Source of the DNA: Saksenaea vasiformis B4078
Taxonomy: Eukaryota; Mucoromycota; Mucoromycetes; Mucorales; Saksenaeaceae
Direction: 5' to 3'
DNA length: 15,867 nt
Assembly: GCA_000697055.1 (NCBI GenBank)
Contig: JNDT01001740.1
Span: 1 to 15,867, forward strand
The notes under the pieces: model-generated
What the model saw: the letters and a program-made list of their open reading frames with translations, nothing else
Database searches by the model: none
What the model was told of the DNA's origin: nothing
In this document: one piece after another, positions 1 through 10,520 of the stretch
Layout of the letters: each line of letters opens with the position of its first letter
Position numbering within the stretch: the stretch's first letter is position 1
Made by a program: the position numbers and the translations under genes

Positions 1-1
1 C

Positions 2-816
2 ATTGAACGCTCGATCCGTCACGATCGTTTTGCCCCTTTGGTTGATCATCACTACAAATTCTCCGCAACTTGTGTAAATGTCTCGCTACCGACATTTCGT
101 CATGCCGTCCATGATCTTGGTTTTTCTTCGTGTAGACCAAGGCGTAAACCTAGTCTAACAGAAAAACACAAAGAGAAAAGACTTGCATGGGCCAAGGAAC
201 ACCTCAATTGGACTGATCAACAATGGGGAAGTGTCATTTGGTCAGATGAATCCCGATTCCGTGTCTCAGGCAACGATGGCCGGAAACGAGTGCTGCGGAA
301 GCGTGGAGAAGCACTTCTTAAAGAACATATAACAGGACAACCAAGTATGGCGGTGGTTCAGTGATGGTTTGGGCCTGCTTTACTGCTGCTGCAGTTGGCC
401 CTATCACTGTGGTTCCAGGGAGAATGAACCAGGCCGCGTACACTAATGTCCTGGAAAGATACCTGCTTCCATTCTTAGACGATAACAACACGCAAGATCT
501 CCTTTTTCAAGAGGATGGCGCTTCAAGCCATACAGGAAAGGAAGCGAGGCAATGGAAGGAAGAAAACGGAGTGTCTGTGATGGTGAAATGGCCAGCACAG
601 AGCCCCGATTTGAATCCGATCGAACATCTTTGGAACGAAGTTGAGCGCCGTTTGGTACCGAGAAGGCACTTGATTAGAAATCCAAAGCAGTTGGAGGAGG
701 CTGTGTTGGAAGAATGGCGCGCGATGCCGCAGAGTGTTTGCCAGAATCTAGTCGCATCAATGGGGAAAAGATGCAGAGAAGTTATTGAAGCGAATGGTGG
801 CTACACGAGCTACTAG
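2..816 (+). pseudogene. Tc1/mariner transposase, 5'-truncated by window edge and frameshifted
   Basis: This is a DDE transposase of the Tc1/mariner superfamily, which cuts and pastes its element at TA sites. The frame is open from base 2 (IERSIRHDRF...), so the N-terminal DNA-binding part starts outside the window. The first half carries VIWSDESRFRV with the first catalytic Asp. The second half carries FQEDGASSHTG (second Asp) and SPDLNPIEHLWNEVERRL (catalytic Glu). I count 35 residues between the second Asp and the Glu, against 34 in typical Tc1. The first frame stops at 362-364. The conserved GGGSVMVW block just before it is in another frame (349-372), so a one-base loss or two-base gain lies near 343-348. 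The C-terminus ends at a TAG at 814-816. The catalytic residues are kept, so the copy is fairly young, but the frameshift makes it a probable pseudogene. The family call is very sure; the terminal repeats were not found. Confidence 0.9.
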
Positions 817-1580
817 ATCTTCCCCAAAAGCTTCATACACATTTATAATATATGATATATCTTATTTCTGCCATGATATGGGTCTCGTGTATAATGCTAC
901 AAAGCAAAAGTGGTGGAGAAAGATAAAGCGTAAGATATGGGGTAGGTGGAGTTTACTCAAGTGTAGACAGACTTTCTTTCTAGGAGTGTATCTGTTGCTC
1001 TGTTCTCATTAAATGTATAGTTCTGGAACCGTGATGTGAATGCGGGAAGAAACATGAGAAGAATTCTAGTTGCCTACATGGAAAATGGACATCAGCTAGA
1101 GTCAAGACCCCTCTCATTACAACGACCGCAGCAGCAACAACAACCGCCCCATATCGGGGCTAGGCAGTAAGGAACTGCCAACAAGCCTCTCGTTAGGCTG
1201 TCTTTGGGCAGGTAAGAATTGCTGTCACGTTGAAAAGAAACTTACGTCATACTTCTCCGTGACTTAAGTGCACTGGGACCAGCAATCATGCAAACGCTTG
1301 TTGTGATGGCAGCCAGCATGGATTTTCGTAGAAATCAACTTTAAGGAGAAAAAGAATGCTTTATTCATTATGTCATTGAATTATCTTTTTACTTGTATGT
1401 AGTTCCAACTTTGTCACACTGTTTCTCCTGCTAACAAACAAAATGGGCTTTGTAACATCTGATCCAATATAAAGGAAGGTTTCCCGGTAACAAACAATCC
1501 CAGGAAACAAAGAAAAAAATCATGGATGTGAGTCTATCAAATTATCAAAAGTGGGAAGGATACACATGTCTGTATGTCAT
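817..1580. other. Non-coding stretch after the transposase
   Basis: I recognise no gene here. The first part is probably the 3' flank and right end of the Tc1/mariner element. The left terminal repeat is outside the window, so the right one cannot be identified by matching. The stretch holds an AT-rich palindrome-like run near 845-865 and a CAG/CAA-rich lead-in followed by three hairpins (1146-1199). A short open frame at 785-1012 overlaps the transposase end and looks like noise. Confidence 0.5.
1146..1199. other. Row of three small perfect hairpins
   Basis: Three inverted repeats follow one another with 2-3 and 4 bases between them. They are gcccc/ggggc (1146-1150 with 1156-1160, 5-nt loop), ggcagt/actgcc (1163-1168 with 1174-1179, 5-nt loop) and agcct/aggct (1184-1188 with 1195-1199, 6-nt loop). 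Directly upstream is a CAG/CAA-rich tract (about 1126-1143). The tight, regular spacing suggests a structured RNA or a transposable element end rather than chance. No tRNA or known RNA family is recognised. Confidence 0.45.
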
Positions 1581-2120
1581 TCAACTACTTCGTCTCTCAT
1601 GCTTATCGGATTCTACTTTTGCCCATGCAATCCATGCTGCTGCACCACTGACGGAAGCGTCAGTGCTCTGCTTGTTCTCTTCAATGACTACTGGCTTCAG
1701 AGACTCAGCGCCAGCTTGTGAGGGAGTTGGAGTGAAAGGGGAAGAGGGTGTAGAGAAGCTTTCTTGTTCAAGCTTTTGGATCGCTGGTTCAGTCTCAGTG
1801 CATGATGTCCATGGCTCAGCGTCTGTAGACAACTTGAACGTCTTGGCTTGATCTCTCGTCACCGACTGTCCCCATCTTTCTGTGGTATTTACTGATCTGC
1901 AGGCATCATAGGATGAGATGTCCCGGGGAGCGTTTCCCCATGAATCGGTAACGGGGACGTCGTCCTGTTGGTACTGAGTGATGTCACACTCATAGTTACG
2001 TTTCATACGTTGAGCATATGATGATAAAATGCCCTTTTCTGCATTGTGCCTGTCTGTGTCAGTAGCCCATCTTGAATCGAGGGTGGATGAGGTTGCGGAG
2101 AAGGAGGAAGAATTCGCCAT
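1581..2120 (-). CDS. Hypothetical protein, 179 aa, low complexity
   Basis: A single uninterrupted frame on the minus strand. I start it at the ATG at 2118-2120 (MANSSSFSATSS...). The longer frame would need a TTG start at 2156, and the ATG has an A-rich upstream run and GC after it, a good eukaryotic start context. The protein is Ser/Thr-rich and polar and is probably largely disordered. It has a more conserved-looking middle (residues about 38-88, with YECDITQYQQDD and DSWGNAPRDISSYDACRS), a Pro/Ser/Thr tract (STPSSPFTPTPSQAG) and an Ala/Trp motif AAAWIAWAKVESDKHE near the C-terminus. I see no signal peptide, membrane segment or known domain, and I do not recognise the family. It lies downstream of the kexin gene on the same strand, with about 440 bases between them that must hold its promoter. 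Codon use and length support a real gene, but its role is unknown. Confidence 0.6.
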   Translation of the reverse strand: MANSSSFSATSSTLDSRWATDTDRHNAEKGILSSYAQRMKRNYECDITQYQQDDVPVTDSWGNAPRDISSYDACRSVNTTERWGQSVTRDQAKTFKLSTDAEPWTSCTETEPAIQKLEQESFSTPSSPFTPTPSQAGAESLKPVVIEENKQSTDASVSGAAAWIAWAKVESDKHERRSS

Positions 2121-2559
2121 AAAAAAGAAATCGCTTAACCAAAATTTTTTGGGCAATTTTTACACGATCTCACCTGTCATTTTGCGTCACTTGTTCCTTT
2201 AAGACAATTTGGGCGTCTACTCTAAATGAACTTTGCGCTGGTAAAGTAGCTCTTTTTACACTGATCCAAAGTCTGTATTTTTTATGGACGCTAAACTTAT
2301 TCAGAGTAGCGTAAAGCATATTTCAATTAATGGCCAGCTTGACCTTTTCATCACGACTTTCATGCACCACTCAAGATTGCTTTTCTCTCCTGCCCAGATT
2401 CATTTTTACGTCTTACACACATTGACTCGAGATCTAAACCTCAATACTGCGTACTACTAAGGAGCTTGTAGCAAGCGTAGTTGCCTAAAAAAAGGAAAAA
2501 AACCGTAGTATTTAAAACTTTATAGTGAGCTAAGTGATTTCTATGCGTACTGCTATTGT
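2121..2559. other. Intergenic region, promoter side of the 179-aa gene and 3' side of the kexin gene
   Basis: About 440 AT-rich bases between two minus-strand genes. It should contain the kexin 3' UTR and the promoter of the hypothetical gene. No clear TATA box, repeat or RNA gene is visible. A-rich runs occur at about 2488-2502. Confidence 0.4.
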
Positions 2560-4728
2560 TTAATGATCATGCGCATGGGGTGAACCACGTAATACCATTT
2601 TACCCTTTCCTTTAGGATCAAGGCGATTTAGCATCGGTGTCTGGCATGAACTGCCTTCGTCTATATCCTCCTCTTCATTTCCGTCCTGTGAAACTCGATC
2701 GAGTCGCTTTTTCGCTAGTACATCAATTTCATATTCGTCATCGTCTTGTTGTGGTGCGCTAACATAGCCAGTGGTATCTGTGGCTGGCCCATTGCCAGCG
2801 ACGTGGCGTCGGACGACGTATGTCGCAGCTCCAAAGCTTCCGATCACAAATAACACCACTAGGGTATAAACAAAGAAGTCGTTTTCCGATTCTGTGCTTG
2901 CACTCGCAGCATTTGAATCATCCATGCCGGTGGTCGTTGCTATACCGGTCGGGGTAACAAGCGAAGACACAGTAGCAGTCGTGGATGAGATGGTTGCAGT
3001 TGTCGTGCTAGACCCGTCATCAGTCTGAAGTCCCGGGATGTGGATTGGTTTGGCATTAAACCCTGCAGCCGTCTCTCCCCACAAAGTCAACGTCCAGTTG
3101 ACAAATTGGCCCGTGTACTGCGGATTTTTACCATCCACCACACGAAGAGTCCACGTTCCCACGGGGTTCTCATCCCTAAAGAGACAAAATATATCGTAAG
3201 CATTTATATTGGTTTTGCGCTAAAGGTTATTACCAATGTTTGACGGTCATGAATGTCCAATTGATCAGGCCCGCTGTGCTCTTATCAAACTTTCTCGGTG
3301 AACCAAGCTGACTTGTAACATCGCTTGGACTCTCCAGTAATATCTCGAGATCACCACGACGGCCATGCTCAACACTAACCGTGGCTGTTACGTGCTCAAC
3401 ACGCCCAAGACCCGCGTTGGCGACCATCTCTTGGGTCACCGTTATTTTGCTCGTCAATGCCTTGCTCTTGTCGATACTGCCGTTAATTTCTGTCAGATCA
3501 GGTATATCCTGTTTTTCTACTGGTGTGTTCGTCAACTGTAAATATGTTTGCGGACCGACTTTCGTGTAGGCCTTAGCTTGTTCCACAATCTTATACGCGT
3601 CTAGCTTGCCGTAGCCAAATTTATGATTATACATGCGTTTTGATGGAAGGGATGCCCAGTCGTTGTCTTCCAGGGAAATAGGAACAGCCGTCTCCACACA
3701 TAACCGCTGCATGTCGCGCCACGTCAGATCAGGACGAACGGAAAGCACAAGTGCGAAAATTCCTGCCGCCAGAGGAGCTGCCGCGGATGTACCACCATGT
3801 CTGGATGTGCACTCTTGTTGTCCCACGTCGGTCGTATACTGAGAAAATCCAATTAGTTAGTTATCTTTTGTTGAGATAGCAACTTACAATATAATCTCCA
3901 CTACCGCTCGAGTAGGTGACAACGAGCTGAGCTGAGCACCGCTCAGCATAATAGGGGTGATTTCCCACATGGTCGATAGCGCCTACTGTTATGGTGTACA
4001 TACTATTTGTGTACCCATCGAAATTGCAGTTATCGTCATAGCCTCCTCCATTTCCGGATGCGAAAACAAAGATCGTTCCGTTCCCATTCCGGCCTTTTTC
4101 GATTCCATTTTTAATTGCGTCCATCACAATGCCCTGGGGTGCTTCTGCTACTTCGCCTAGGTCGGGGGGACCCCAGGAACAGGAATAGATATGGTTATCT
4201 TGATACTTGTAATTAAGTGCTTCCGCTTCATCCGCATCGGTAATATCGTCTGATAAAATTCGGATTCCTAAAGTCCGAGAGTTTCATACGACCAGCTCAC
4301 GCTTAATAGGTCCAGAACTTACCTGCCACCTTGGCATCATATGCTACACCCACACCGCATACATTGTTCCTTACAGCAGCTATTTCGCCCGCACATCTTG
4401 TACCATGCAAGTCATCATCCAGTTTTGGCTTCGGTCGTGGTGTCTGGTCATTAAAATCGTAGGATCCTTCTTCGAACTAGGAATGTCCAAGTAAGAAATA
4501 CTGAGGGAAAAAAAGGCAAGGGCAGCATTTACGTAGTTCTCCTTCAGATCTTCACTGTCCATATCCAACCCATCATCTAGAATGGCGACAACCACATTCT
4601 TGCCTGTAATGCCTTGACTCCAGACACCAGTGATATTCACATCATGACCCCGTTGTTCTTGATTAATCTTTTTAAATCACCCATCGACAAATCCGATTTT
4701 AGTTCACCAAACCCTTCAAGTCAATGTG

Positions 4729-4762
<34 letters not shown>

Positions 4763-5361
4763 ACCAAGTGCCCCTGGTTTCCGAATCCAGGGTCTTGCAC
4801 TCCCAAAAGCTCTCTCAACGTATCGAAGCCTCCAGGCTGATCAAGTATAGTCGAGGCAGAAAGCGCATATCCATTTAGTTTTTGTTCTTCGCCAATATTC
4901 TCTATTATAGGTGACACTGGGGGCTCCTCTTCATAGACTTCTTGGCGTTTGACGGGAATAACGCCGCGTTTGTGCAGCCGCCGTCGGGGAATCTGGCGAT
5001 CCAGCCGTTCGATCTGGTCAACAGCATGCGACGTATTGTCTCGCTTATGTAATACTTGTCTCTTTAAATGGTTGAACTGTGTGATGAGGTTGTCCTCCTG
5101 TTCACTTTCTTGTCGTTTTTCTAGTGATCGGGGCACACTTATCCAGTAATGAGTTTTCAGTTCTCCCACTTGGCCTTCGTATCGAGCACCAAGTTTCCCT
5201 GCTACAATGGCAGCAGCTTCATCATCGCCTGTGGGAGTGTACATGGTGTAATATAACCGATTGGTGTAATCACGCTTAGAAAGTTCTTGTGTCTGTGCAT
5301 GCTGACAGCATAACAGGACTACCGCCCACGCACACCACACAAGTGAAATCGTATGACGCAT
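2560..5361 (-). CDS. KEX2: Kexin (KEX2-type) proprotein convertase, six exons
   Basis: Ca2+-dependent S8 serine protease that cleaves secreted precursors after Lys-Arg in the late Golgi. Exons on the minus strand: 5361-4765, 4667-4533, 4476-4323, 4267-3888, 3838-3234, 3175-2560. Introns are 97, 56, 55, 49 and 58 nt, all GT-AG. The joined frame is 828 aa (yeast Kex2 is 814). Order: signal peptide ([19 protein letters not shown]), prodomain with dibasic sites ([18 protein letters not shown] is the likely autocleavage region), catalytic domain, P domain (about 465-658, ending [10 protein letters not shown]), Ser/Thr-rich stalk (about 679-718), membrane segment (about 724-745, [20 protein letters not shown]) and an acidic cytosolic tail. 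Catalytic residues: Asp230 in AILDDGLD, His268 in LHGTRCAG, oxyanion Asn368 in ASGNGGG, Ser440 in [13 protein letters not shown]. Oddity: the usual QWHL before the catalytic core reads QGHL (codon GGG, 4771-4773) next to the first intron. The family call is very sure, and exon borders are inferred from reading frame and splice sites. Confidence 0.95.
4729..4762. repeat. Polypyrimidine tract with TTTTC repeats inside kexin intron 1
   Basis: A run made only of T and C, starting with TTTTC units and ending in more than ten T. On the gene strand it is an A/G run directly after the intron 1 donor. It accounts for this intron being nearly twice the length of the others. Such tracts vary in length between strains and are prone to sequencing error. 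Confidence 0.7.
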
Positions 5362-5813
5362 ACAGGATTAGTTATGAATAGAAGAAACTAGAAATCGTGC
5401 AATCAGACAACGATTGATCAAAATAGAAGAACAAGGGGAAAAGCGAGGGCTGTCGAAAACCTGGTCCTGGGTAGCTCTCTAGCATCGGAGTTTTGTGCCG
5501 CTTGTTCCCGCTTGCAAGAACGCAGAGCACAAGAGAGTGAGAAGATACGTGTAGACTAGAAAGCATGGACGATAATCATTTGTTTGTTGAATTTAGTTCA
5601 ATAGTAAAGTGTAGCAACCAAAACAAAAGACCATTGTACCTTACACTGCAGATCCTAAAAACCTACATCACACCATGAATGGATGATTTGTGTAACTTTT
5701 TGGTTTCCTCTGCATTAAATGCAAAGCTGTGTATCTCCTTTTTTACTGAGGGAATGTCACTTTGTACAAGAAAAAAAAATGAATTGCTTCTTTCTGGTTA
5801 CTTTTAAAAATCG
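5362..5813. other. Intergenic region between the kexin start and the PHD gene end
   Basis: About 450 bases holding the kexin promoter and 5' UTR and the 3' UTR of the PHD-protein gene, both on the minus strand. No TATA box, repeat or RNA gene can be assigned with confidence. The short open frame at 5372-5566 has no protein-like features. Confidence 0.4.
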
Positions 5814-7718
5814 CTAGTTATCATGGACGATTGTTGCGTTGGCTAATGATGCTGCTGCGTCCACCGGATCTCGTCGCTTTGCTAACCGTTCTTTAATTTG
5901 CTCCCGCTCTCCACATAGCTTTTCAAACAGATCTAGTTGCTCCCCACATTCCTGATCGCTTTGTTGTAATATCAGTTTCTGCCAGTTGGCGTGCTTAGTA
6001 CATATTTTGCGTCGACAAACATCAAACGGTTTTTGTGAGACCAGCTTCACTTGGGCCTGACCACAATCATCAACCACATCTTGCACCTGCATCCATATAT
6101 CATCCGACCAATTTAATCTACTGTCGTAGCCACATTCATCCCCATTCTTTCCAATCAGCATCTTTAAAAATGTGTGGCGTCGACCAAGACCAAGCATTCG
6201 GTTTTTGGTAGTTTGTTTTTCCTCTTGCACTTGATTCAGCCTTTGCCGATCATCATGATCTGCCAAAGAATTGACCCGGCTTTTTCGTCGTTTTGCTACC
6301 ATGGCTTCTGATATACTGACGTTATCGGCGATTTCCGAATGGCGCTTTATTTGTGCAAGTTCCAATCTTGCCCGAGCTACTTGCAACCCACAACTTTCTG
6401 TGCAGTATTTTGAAAGATAGCCTTGATTTGATCCTATTCGTGCGGGTTGATGACAGGCCGGGTTGGCGCATTCTGGCTTCCAAGACGTTTTTTTGCCAGT
6501 CGCTAATACACTTAGTTATGAGATACATGTAACCACACAGATTTTACCTTTTGAACAGTCATCGCAAAAGTAGAGATCGATGAATTCTCCTTCTGCTTCG
6601 TTAATGCCCATACATTCACCATGAAACCACTGATTGCAGCGATCACATGCAATCATAAACCTTGCATCATATGGTTTCTTGCAAACACAATAGAGTACAC
6701 CGCTACTAGCTTTGGCTAATGTCTTTCTTCTTCCACTGTTTCTCCTTCCTCTAGACTTCTTGGGTAGATCAATCAAAGAGGATTTGCCAGTTCTCGTCCC
6801 CTTAAGAGACTAAAAAAATGTCATCGTCAATCCTATTTTTATGTTACTTTTCAAAATCCTTACACAACTTTCGTCGAACCATAATTTTGATGATTGCTGT
6901 GGCACTCGCTCATTGATGGTGTATGGAAACTAACACCATACTTATCAGTACAATGGCTGTTGCAACGAGTAAAGGAATGGTCAATCTACCTTCTTGTGTT
7001 GAGCATCAAAATTCCATAAAAGAGGATTTCCGATAACAAATTGACCAGGTATGCTTTCAGGTTGAGGTTTACTCTTGGCGATCCAATGCTTCACTTTTTT
7101 CAGAGGTTTGGACGCCTGTGATTCCAAAAACTGAGTCGAAGATTGTCGTTCGATAGATGTGCTCTGACTAACTACATACTCTTGCTTCGCTGTCGGTGGC
7201 CAATGTCCTTGGTATTTCTGGCGTTTATTAGGCATAAATTTATTAACACCGTCGTCGTCATCCGTTTCCGTCGTATCACCACCATCAGAGATATTACTAC
7301 TATCCAACGGAGGAGCGGGCACGCTTGCCGTAGAGATAGGAGGCTTTTCCTGCATAGTAAGTGACGTTTGTTGCGGCTGTGGCGGCTTTACAGTCAGTTC
7401 TTTTTGTGCAAGACGTTTCCTCAGTGGCAAATGCTTTGCGGGGAGGTTGTTGAATTGCGGAGCTGGAGTATTCGAAGCTTGCGTAACAGGAAGCGACCGT
7501 ATCGGAAACTCCTCCCTCTGTGACGATCCTTGCAATGATCTTGCACCACTTGATTGATTAGGTGTAGGACTTACACGGAGTCCTGATTTAGGTAGTAATG
7601 GAAGTGTCGATGAAACTGGAGGTGTCTGCTGCTCATGCATAGGCTGTTTGAGCGGAGAATTAGAGGGAGATGGTTGTTTTGCTAAAGTTTCCTTTTGAAC
7701 ATTGGACCAACTGGACAT
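5814..7718 (-). CDS. SPP1: Spp1/CFP1-like PHD-finger subunit of the Set1/COMPASS complex, four exons
   Basis: Nuclear chromatin reader; in the family the PHD finger binds methylated H3K4 and the protein tethers the Set1 methyltransferase. Exons: 7718-6990, 6896-6864, 6809-6548, 6502-5814; joined length about 570 aa. The start is the ATG at 7716-7718 (MSSWSNVQKET), because the longer frame would begin with TTG. Residues 1-243 are a disordered Pro/Ser/Gln-rich tail. The PHD finger (about 295-339) keeps all eight C4HC3 ligands: Cys295, 297, 309, 312, His317, Cys320, 336, 339, with the aromatic in CNQWFHGEC. After it comes a Cys-rich segment (WKPECANPACHQPAR, then YCTESCG), a basic coiled region and the C-terminal CFP1-type domain with CRRKICTKHANWQKL (about 504-518). 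No CXXC DNA-binding finger is seen, as in other fungal members. Exon 2 is a 33-nt microexon (QSSKLWFDESC); an acceptor at 6909-6910 would lengthen it by 12 nt in frame. Confidence 0.88.
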
Positions 7719-9535
7719 TGTAGAAGCAAACAGAAAGAGGAAAGAAAAATAACACCGTTGGAGGTCCTTCTGTTTCGCAAGGGAACTGCCTTCGGACACA
7801 CTGGACAAAAGTCACAGGTTTCCATTATCAGCCTGCCTTATCCCACGTAATTTACGGGAACCCAGTGGTGCACTGCAAAAAGTGTCAGCGTGTATACTAA
7901 ACGTATGAGAGGCCTACCCTTTAACCGGTGACGCACGGTTTTTAAATGTATCAGTATAGAATTGACTGAGATATATACTTTTTGGATAAATGAATGACTG
8001 ACAGAAAAGCAAGATGTTGACAACGAACCTGTAGACTCAATTTAAACAATGGTCAAATAAATGTGCCACTTACCTTAGTATCACGCCGTGCTATATACGG
8101 TGATACACGCGGGTGGACTACGAGAAAGCAGGTATCCATCTCATGCACGACACTTTTTCGGAATGAGGCCAAACATTAGTCAGCCAAAATCAATGAAGAT
8201 TTGCCGTCCAGTTATAGCTTTTCTGAAGCACATAAGCCATCTTGTAGTCCAGATAGGTATCTAAATAAATACAATGAAACAACTGGAAAACGTCGTCTTT
8301 CATCATTTCACATGATTTCCATCTGCAAAGAGGAGAGAAGTGGAACCTATGTTTGAGCTTCAATTTGACTCATCTTTTCATGGCTTTATCATTAGTTTAT
8401 TTTCCCTAGATATAGTCTATAAATATGAATGATGCTAATGAAGGGTTATTATATGTGACAAATACTTCTCTTGATGAAACGGAGGTCATCATGGACAAGA
8501 TACGGAAGAGCAGTAGTTTCACCCTTCATCATGCTTACGCACCCATTGACTGCAAACGATGCATTAACTTATATTGCATACTTACGAAAAATTGATCTTT
8601 ACCTTTTGAAAGCGACGGGAAACTGAAAAGAAAGGAGGAAAAATGAGCAAACATGCTCGGATTTTTTGTTGTCCTCAAAAAAAGAGAAAGGTTTCAAACC
8701 GTAGGCATTGAAAGAGATACAACGGTCGAATAAGTTTTGCGCAGAGCGAATATCGAATTTCTGGATGCGAGAGCAAGGTCATTTTACGCTAATCCATGAA
8801 TTACTTGGGATACATGTGTTGAAGTGGTTCATTGTGATAAGTTATCGCAGTACTCCAACTAGAACGTGTAAGATAAGGAATGCATGAACCGCTTCTTTAC
8901 TTTTTTGGGACTGGGATTGACCACGCGTATAGGACCATTCATGTCTACAGTTTAGACCTATCGTCATTGAACATAACAACTTGACTGATATTCAATGCCG
9001 ACTACAGCTCCATTGCTTTTGATCACGCCGCTTTATGATGCAAGAGGTGCAGTGTTTCGTTAACCCATTGGATAGTGATATTCGCTGGTACACAATCGAT
9101 TGATATTTGCTATTTATTGCAGCAAACTTTAGATCTTTAATTCATCTGCTATAAGGAACGCCCATACAGACACCAGCAACGAACTTGCGCTTCTGATTCT
9201 CATGGATGCTGATTGAGTTGAACAAGAACTAACACCTTTTCAGCGACAGAAGGCTCGGCACGGAATCTAGAAGCGATAGACCGGTTGTCATGCTATATTA
9301 TTCTTAGTAGGCAATGGCCTTGTAGATGACCCAAGGAAGGGTGTCAATTGATTTCTGCTAACGTGGTCGGATCTTACTCAAGTTGCAAGAGAGAAAGAGG
9401 GAGGAATATCTTATGTGACACGACGAATGCACCCGGTGTCTTAGTACTGAATCAATACGAAAAGCAAAACCTTTTTCGCCGCAGTTTATTCTTTGGCCTT
9501 CTACTGCTATTGTATTTCTATACGCATGAACTAAA
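7719..9535. other. 1.8 kb without a recognised gene
   Basis: This lies upstream of the PHD gene and downstream of the dihydroorotate dehydrogenase gene. No frame here has protein-like composition; 7838-8023 and 9348-9535 look like chance open frames. Just upstream of the PHD gene ATG the gene strand is pyrimidine-rich, as is common in fungal leaders. A GTAAGT on the minus strand (8073-8068) beside a 7-bp inverted repeat (gtatcac 8078-8084, gtgatac 8100-8106) could be the donor of a 5' UTR intron. From about 8160 to 9300 I see no tRNA, repeat or coding signature. Confidence 0.5.
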
Positions 9536-10477
9536 TTACAATGTCTTGACTTTACCACGGAAATCCTCCACGGACTTATATCCCTTTGCGACCATAATTT
9601 CCTCCAATTCTTTCTTCACACGTGCAAAGCATTCGGGGCCTTCTTCCTTCAGTTGTGTACCGATCTGAACGGCGCTTGCACCAGCCAAAATGTGCAAGAA
9701 CGCTTCCTTTCCAGATGTAACACCTCCCACACCGATAACCTGCTTGCCTGACTTGAGACGTCGATGGAAAGCGTTCACATTGGCCAAAGCCGTATGCAGC
9801 ACCATAAGACCGCCGAGACCACCAAAGCCATCCTTTGGCTTGATCACTGCTGTCTCAGTCTCAAAGTCGATAGCAAGACCGTTGCCCACAGAGTTAATAC
9901 AGGTAACAAAAGCCACGTTGTCGAAACGGTTGATGACCTCTGCGACAGCGTCGAAATGGGCAATGTCAAAGTAAGGAGGCAGTTTGATACCAAATGGCTT
10001 CTTGATAATAGGTGACAAGACTTTCAGAGCATTCTCCATTGCCTCAATATCGTATCCAAGCTGTGGCTTTCCAGGAACATTGGGACACGAAAAGTTGACC
10101 TCGAGCACGCATGGAAGATCAGCAGCAGCAAATGCTTCGACCATCTTTACATTGTCAGCCAACGACAATCCAGACAGGGAGATGAACAAAGGTTTGGGAT
10201 TGGTATAGTCATATGCTTTGGCATACTCAAGGTAGTATTCGTAACCTTCATTTGGAAGACCCATTGAGTTGATGCTTCCCATGCCTGGCAATGGAGTATA
10301 ACGAGGAGAGGGGTTGCCTTCGCGTCTCTCAGCAGTGGCTGATTTCGTGATCAGCGATCCTGATTCGCTGTCCAAGAGCTGCTTTAACTCTTCCTTATGC
10401 TGGCAACAGACACCAGATGCATTAAAGAAGACATTGGGAAGAGAATGGCCAGCAATAGTTGTGGAAAGGTCGACCAT
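9536..10477 (-). CDS. URA1: Dihydroorotate dehydrogenase (fumarate type, class 1A)
   Basis: Oxidises dihydroorotate to orotate in pyrimidine synthesis. Class 1A enzymes are soluble cytosolic FMN homodimers that pass electrons to fumarate, so no respiratory chain is needed. The 313-aa protein matches the usual size (yeast Ura1 is 314). Visible signature: NASGVCC near the N-terminus, TKSAT with the FMN-contacting Lys45, NSMGLPN substrate loop (70-76), NFSCPNVPG with the catalytic base Cys131 that marks class 1A, IKLPPYFD (Lys165), INSVGNG, and the FMN phosphate motifs GVGGVTSG (249-256) and QIGTQ. There is no intron. I start at the ATG at 10475-10477 because MVDLSTTIAGHSLPNVFFN aligns with the family start. 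The frame stays open upstream at least to an ATG at 10666, but that part overlaps a dispersed repeat and is not family-like. Class 2 (mitochondrial) is excluded by the Cys base. Confidence 0.95.
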   Translation of the reverse strand: MVDLSTTIAGHSLPNVFFNASGVCCQHKEELKQLLDSESGSLITKSATAERREGNPSPRYTPLPGMGSINSMGLPNEGYEYYLEYAKAYDYTNPKPLFISLSGLSLADNVKMVEAFAAADLPCVLEVNFSCPNVPGKPQLGYDIEAMENALKVLSPIIKKPFGIKLPPYFDIAHFDAVAEVINRFDNVAFVTCINSVGNGLAIDFETETAVIKPKDGFGGLGGLMVLHTALANVNAFHRRLKSGKQVIGVGGVTSGKEAFLHILAGASAVQIGTQLKEEGPECFARVKKELEEIMVAKGYKSVEDFRGKVKTL

Positions 10478-10520
10478 GATGAAGCTTTGTGTTCTGTGAT
10501 TTAAAAAAAATTTACCTGGT

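Noticed and set aside
785..1012. 75-aa open frame after the transposase
   Set aside because: It overlaps the transposase 3' end in another frame, has AT-driven composition and shows no domain.
9690..10499. Plus-strand open frames within the dihydroorotate dehydrogenase gene
   Set aside because: The minus-strand frame carries the complete enzyme with all motifs, so these are antisense shadows.
10487..10516. Tiny intron in the URA1 leader (CAG|GTAAAT ... CACAG)
   Set aside because: It would be only about 25-30 nt, shorter than any other intron in the window, and is not needed for the reading frame.
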